From assembly GCA_950295325.1 (NCBI GenBank), contig OX485807.1, forward strand, positions 25,143,666-25,207,665: DNA of 64,000 nt, written 5' to 3'. Below are positions 60,101 through 64,000 of this stretch, piece after piece. A program made the position numbers and the translations under genes. The DNA is from Polytrichum commune. Lineage: Eukaryota > Streptophyta > Polytrichopsida > Polytrichales > Polytrichaceae. Positions within the stretch are counted from its first letter, which is position 1. The number at the start of each line of letters is the position of its first letter. A model generated the notes under the pieces. That model saw only the letters and a list, made by a program, of their open reading frames with translations. It made no database searches and was not told where the DNA came from.

Positions 60101-61442
60101 TGAAAGTGCGACTCCCTTGTGGTTGGGAGAAATCTAAAGCCTCAACACCATGCCAAAGCTCTTGTAGCTCCTTAAAAAACGGTCGTATAAACACATCAAT
60201 GTTTGAAGAGGACGGCGACTTCTTCCCGGAAATCAATATACACAACGAGATTAAAAACTTTTTGGTCACCAACCATGGCTCGAAATTGTAAATCAAAATC
60301 AATACCCGCCACGTCGACCAGTTGGTGTTGTTTAGTTTAAAAGGATTCACTCCGTCCAAAGCGAGAGCCAGTCTCATGTTCCTATCGTCACGCCCAAAGT
60401 TGCCAAACGCGACGTCATTGTTGATGTGCTTCCATGCAGGGCTGTCAACCACAGAACGCATGATGTCATCACTGCTGACGTGTTTGGTGTGACCTGTCAA
60501 TAGACGTGCTATCTCAGACGAGCGCCACATCCGTTTCAACCTAGAAATTAGGGGAAAGTGACGGATTACTCTTGCGGGAATGTTGTTGCTACCATCCAGC
60601 CATCGTCGCGCCGTGCACTTGGGACATAAATCATGATTTGCATATTCTTCGTCATATAGAATACAACCATTGGGGCATGCATGGATATTGTTGTAGGTTA
60701 ATCCAAGTCGACGGATGCTCTTCCGAGCCGCATAATGAGTTTTGGGCAACTTGTTGGGCATTGGTAACAAGTCTCCAGACAAAAATCGGAACAACTCATC
60801 GGTAAATGTATTGCTCACACGGAACACCGAGCACATGTTCATTATGATGATCGTGGCGGACACAACACTCATTTTTGAACCCGGGTACACTGGAGTCGTG
60901 GCTTCCGTATACAAACCATCCAATTCACCTTCGATGTCGCTGTCTTCCTCGTTCTCCATATGCAAACGTCCTTCAGCTACGGCCTCTTCGTGGAGTGCAT
61001 CCCCTCTGCCCAGTGCCTCCAGCACCTGACGTTCAACTTCATGGAATTCATCCAGGAGGGATGGGGGAAGTGCCCCGTTGTCGGCGTCCACGGGTTCAGG
61101 TAATGTGTTCGAAGGGATGTCTTCTACAACGTCGTTGTCACAACAGATGTCCTCCACCCACATTCCAGACGGTGGGTATCCATCGACGGGGTCACCGCCT
61201 AGTAAAGACTTGGTTAGAAATGGATCACGGCCAACTGCCGCGTGGTGTTGCCGTATAACTTGTATGGTTTTTCTGCGTCCACCCTTGCAGTCTTTGTAAG
61301 GACATCTAAATGTGTGCACATTGTTCTCTGTCGCCACGCGGAGCTCCGTGTGAAGTATCAAATCCCCTATTGGCACGTGACGAAGTGTGCGTCCATTGTC
61401 CGACAAACGAATGGTTGCACCACGACGCACAACCGAACCCAT
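57187..61442 (-). pseudogene. CACTA (En/Spm) transposase, TNP2 type, with three nonsense codons
   Basis: It would cut and paste the CACTA element. Exon 1 (61442-59685, 586 codons) starts MGSVVRRGATIRL and has a zinc-finger-like CPYKDCKGG. It continues with the TNP2 core (RLALALDGVNPF, GCPCCG, YLPRHHPYRRNRRFNG). Exon 2 (59557-59108) has HLLERHILDVMHC, then a TAG at 59414-59416 inside a normally conserved stretch, and ends KTHDYHVLMQQ. A GC-AG intron (59107-58849, starting GCAAGT) joins it to ILPVAIRNLLDES. The DUF4218 part (58848 to about 58210) holds a TGA at 58594-58596 where the family has Trp before MYPIERY. The DUF4216-like part (58041-57187) carries a TGA at 57676-57678 with the frame continuing into YVGYIEEILELDY. 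No frameshift was seen in these segments. It is not functional as it stands. Confidence 0.88.
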
Positions 61443-62049
61443 GTTGCGTGTCCCGAATTGGAAGATGTTACCTCACTGGGCCGATGTTACACACCCTGCA
61501 GCGCTTCCGCAAGGTCTCCGCGTGGTCGTGTTGCGCATGAGCATTGATATAAACAGAGGACACCATTCGTTGATACTATGCGGAGTGTCTCTTCCAGGGT
61601 GGATGTCATTGAGAATGTCCATGGGGACATTGCTGTTGATCTGTCGGCGTCAATTGTGACATCTTCCTGGACACCAAAATGAAGGTCACACACTACACGG
61701 CAGTGTGTTCCATACACACCCACGTGAAGGATTTGACTGCTGCAGAACATCGAAACCACAATGGTCACGTCGATGACCTGGATCTTTCATTCCCGCACAC
61801 AATGGGGAGCGCACAGTGTTCGAATTAAGCACATGTCGCATTGGGTGTCTTACATGACGTCCAAGAAAACACTGGTATCTACGACGCCAGTAAAAAAACA
61901 ATGTAACTGACCTTTTCCCACGTGTCCTAGAGGGTATTCCAGGCAGTGGATGCCCCAGAGGACCCTGAGAAGGCTCGCCGACATTCTCTAAACCCTAAGT
62001 GTTGCGGCTTCACCTTTGTACGCTCATTGCTTGAACATCCCTTAGTAGC

Positions 62050-62385
62050 ATGGCGGTGTCGCGTTCAGCACGAAAGCCTGGTAGGGTTGTCCGTTTTATA
62101 GACACATCACAACATCCGCAAAGGGTGGATGCGGATGACTCCGAGGCCGCTGCAGTGTTGTCCACTTTGGTGTTTGAATGCGAAGAGAAGAATGCAATGA
62201 TGCCATCCCAAAAACCCAACACAATTCAAAGAACCCAACGTGCACACCGTCGCCGCCGCTCACGCTTGCTCAACTTCTTTGGGAGTGAAAATTTCACAAC
62301 ACCCACTGAGTCATCGAGCATCGCTATCAAACCCAGTTCCAAAACAGGTAAATCTTCCATCTCATATGCATGCATCACAATTTAG
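62050..62385 (+). CDS. Unrecognised small basic protein, possible first exon
   Basis: The ATG at 62050 opens MAVSRSARKPGRVVRFIDTS, followed by an acidic patch and an Arg-rich RRRRSRLLNFF segment. A good donor (AAAACAG|GTAAAT) occurs at 62347, so the last 12 codons may be intron. It is divergent from the CACTA transposase, about 600 bases apart, so it could be the second gene of that element or an unrelated host gene. Not recognised. Confidence 0.35.
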   Translation: MAVSRSARKPGRVVRFIDTSQHPQRVDADDSEAAAVLSTLVFECEEKNAMMPSQKPNTIQRTQRAHRRRRSRLLNFFGSENFTTPTESSSIAIKPSSKTGKSSISYACITI

Positions 62386-62706
62386 GTCACGGTCAAGTTC
62401 AAATTTTGCTGTGCGGCGAAATTTTTCGCCGCTCTCGGCCACTGGAAGCCGAACTCCGACAATGGCACTGGGAAGCCTGCATGCGGACACGCGGCAGCCT
62501 CCGGTTTTAGGTGCTTGTACGGCCTCCAGTGGGTTGGGCATAGGGTCACAGTCGGCCATAGGTCTTCTCCGATGCCGAGGTGCATAGATCCTCTTACCTA
62601 CGTCCGCTAGTCTCCATTGTGGTGTCTGCTGCAACGCCGATGTGTTGCTTTCCCTACGGCGATGCGCTGCCTTCCCACGCCCTTGTGTTGCTTTTGGGTG
62701 TCCAAG

Positions 62707-62927
62707 ATGCTGCGGACACGGGATCGCACTGGGAAGCGCAAGGAGATGTCTCCAGCAACATTGGTAGAACACAGGCGCGCAGCTGGAGAGCGGCGATCCA
62801 AGGCCAGAGAGGACCTGCGGCATGTGGCTGGGAGGCGTGGCTCACCCCCGGCAAGACGCCGCCGCATAATCGAGGTATCATCATCGGAGGAGGATGCGGC
62901 TGAGGACGTGCCGGAGCAATCCTGGAG
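62707..62927 (+). CDS. Unrecognised Arg-rich ORF with SUMO-interaction-like motif
   Basis: The frame from ATG 62707 is Arg/Lys-rich and ends IIEVSSSEEDAAEDVPEQSW before a strong donor (CTGGAG|GTAAGT). The acidic stretch after IIEV resembles a SUMO-interaction motif. The reading phase does not match a direct join to the exon at 62050, so the two are kept apart. The LTR insertion at 63047 would cut off any 3' exons. Confidence 0.3.
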
Positions 62928-63250
62928 GTAAGTGGGTTTTTCTCCTCCTTTCCTGACCTCTTCCTGGTGTTGATGCTAGCGTAGAGCACAACCAGTCTTC
63001 ATCGTCGCGATGTCCGCGCCTGTTCGACCAGTTCAATTGAGCCGCATGTGAGCCCAAAATGGTGCCCACATGTGGTGATTAACTCTTCGAAACCAATTTT
63101 AGTTTGACTTTGATGTGTTATGATTATTCACAAAACATAAAAAGAGTGAAGTGTGGTGTGGATTTAAGTTTAGGCATTAGAATGTGTTGTGTAGTTATTT
63201 CAAGATTTGATTTCAATAAGAGGATGCCTTGATTATGTGAGTAAAGGGTA

Positions 63251-63275
63251 CACTACTAGAAAATCATGACCAAAT
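63251..63275 (+). mobile_element. CACTA-like terminus nested in LTR f
   Basis: CACTACTAGAAAATCATGAC is a typical CACTA end. The following sequence repeats aatgaccaaatcaaca at about 63392, as subterminal repeats do. The other end is outside the window or lost. Confidence 0.6.
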
Positions 63276-63539
63276 CAACAAAAAATCAACAGATCTTTGT
63301 CGATCTGGGCACTGCAATGACCGATTTCACTGATTTTTGAATTTTTGTAAAAATCAACAGTTTACTGCCTACATTTTTGTTTATTAGAATAGTACAATGA
63401 CCAAATCAACAAAATTTTAGTAAATGTGGAATCTTTTTGGAATATTCTAGGATCTATTGGAATATTGTAAAATATTTTTAATTTTTTGCAATTTATGGTC
63501 TTGTAAATGTATGGGTATGGAAATAATTACGAATTCAAA

Positions 63540-63920
63540 GGTGTGTAAATATTATAAATATTATATTAGTTGATAGTTAATATTATATATATATTCATAT
63601 ATTCATATGTATATGTATATGAATTCATATTAATATGTATAATATGTATATAATATATGTAACATATAATATATAATATATAATATATATTATATATATT
63701 ATATATATATATATATATATTATATGTATACATTTAAAGTAATTATATATAGTATATATTTACTGTAATTATATACAGTATATATTTACTGTAATTATAT
63801 ACTGTATATATTTACTGTAATTATATACTTTAATTATATACTATAATTATATACTGTATATATTTACTGTAATTATATACTGTAATTATATACTGTATAT
63901 ATTTACTGTAAATATATACA
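63540..63920. repeat. AT-rich minisatellite
   Basis: It starts as tata/atat microsatellite and becomes a tandem array of about 27-29 bases built from aattatatactg and tatatatttactgt (63750-63915). Confidence 0.9.
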
Positions 63921-64000
63921 TCAAGTAGGTAGTAAAGAGAAAATAGTGGCCTTATTCTAGAAAGGTTTAAAACACTCCACTTATATCATGTGTGATGTGA

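Larger units (their letters stand above)
63047..64000 (+). repeat. LTR f, runs off the right edge
   Basis: It starts TGTGAGCCCAAAATGGTGCC, with the ATAAAAAGAGTGAAG box at about 63138, as in the other LTRs of this family. It is interrupted at 63251 by a CACTA-like terminus. The 3' end is outside the window. Confidence 0.75.

Overview
This window is nuclear DNA of a green plant (streptophyte). Three things show this: a plant-type RNA-dependent RNA polymerase gene split by short introns, a plant CACTA transposase with TNP2, DUF4218 and DUF4216-like parts, and an interstitial plant telomere repeat (TTTAGGG). The density of nested and decaying transposable elements suggests a large, TE-rich genome. 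I cannot name the species; a seed-free plant or charophyte alga would fit but this is a guess. No rRNA, tRNA or CRISPR array was seen.

Layout. 1-6.5 kb: a Ty3/gypsy element running off the left edge (protease-RT-RNase H-integrase) with its 3' LTR. 6.5-8.65 kb: non-coding. 8.65-10.57 kb (minus): a divergent protein kinase gene, with a GC-rich minisatellite upstream of it (10.86-11.7 kb) whose strand skew switches. 11.99-23.4 kb: a pile of related gypsy fragments: an integrase fragment joined head to head with a broken RT-integrase copy, several LTRs, a solo LTR with a 5-bp target duplication, and a decayed gag. 23.4-36.9 kb: mostly non-coding, holding a 120-bp CACTA-type MITE. 36.99-41.63 kb (plus): an apparently intact RDR1/2/6-type RNA-dependent RNA polymerase gene in six exons. 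41.6-44 kb: AT-rich. 44.0-52.4 kb: the most unusual locus (below). 52.4-56.1 kb: non-coding repeats. 56.1-61.4 kb (minus): a CACTA transposase with three in-frame nonsense codons. 62-64 kb: two small unrecognised ORFs and another LTR, itself holding a CACTA-like terminus.

The exciting locus. On the minus strand, 51464 to about 44802 reads as a multi-exon gene of roughly 1,745 codons with no frameshift. Its 31-nt first exon encodes MARTKQTARK, identical to the N-terminus of histone H3. It splices in frame to VSGG, so the product starts with a near-copy of the H3 tail (K4- and K9-equivalents kept). Behind it come a ParB-like NGQHT motif, a weak beta-class DNA-methyltransferase-like motif I, SUMO-interaction-like motifs, a very acidic tract and an FCP1/NIF-type phosphatase fold with an altered DxD motif. 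The gene is flanked by copies of a 16-22 bp palindrome. Copies on the left have a GAA(A/C) centre and those on the right the reverse complement GTTC, as expected for inverted subterminal repeats of a DNA transposon. The same palindrome occurs three times inside the coding sequence as a 48-nt tandem repeat. Four in-frame stops, all explainable by single C-to-T changes, suggest this copy is a silenced, methylation-decayed relic. I infer an undescribed, large, chromatin-interacting mobile element; its termini were not found.
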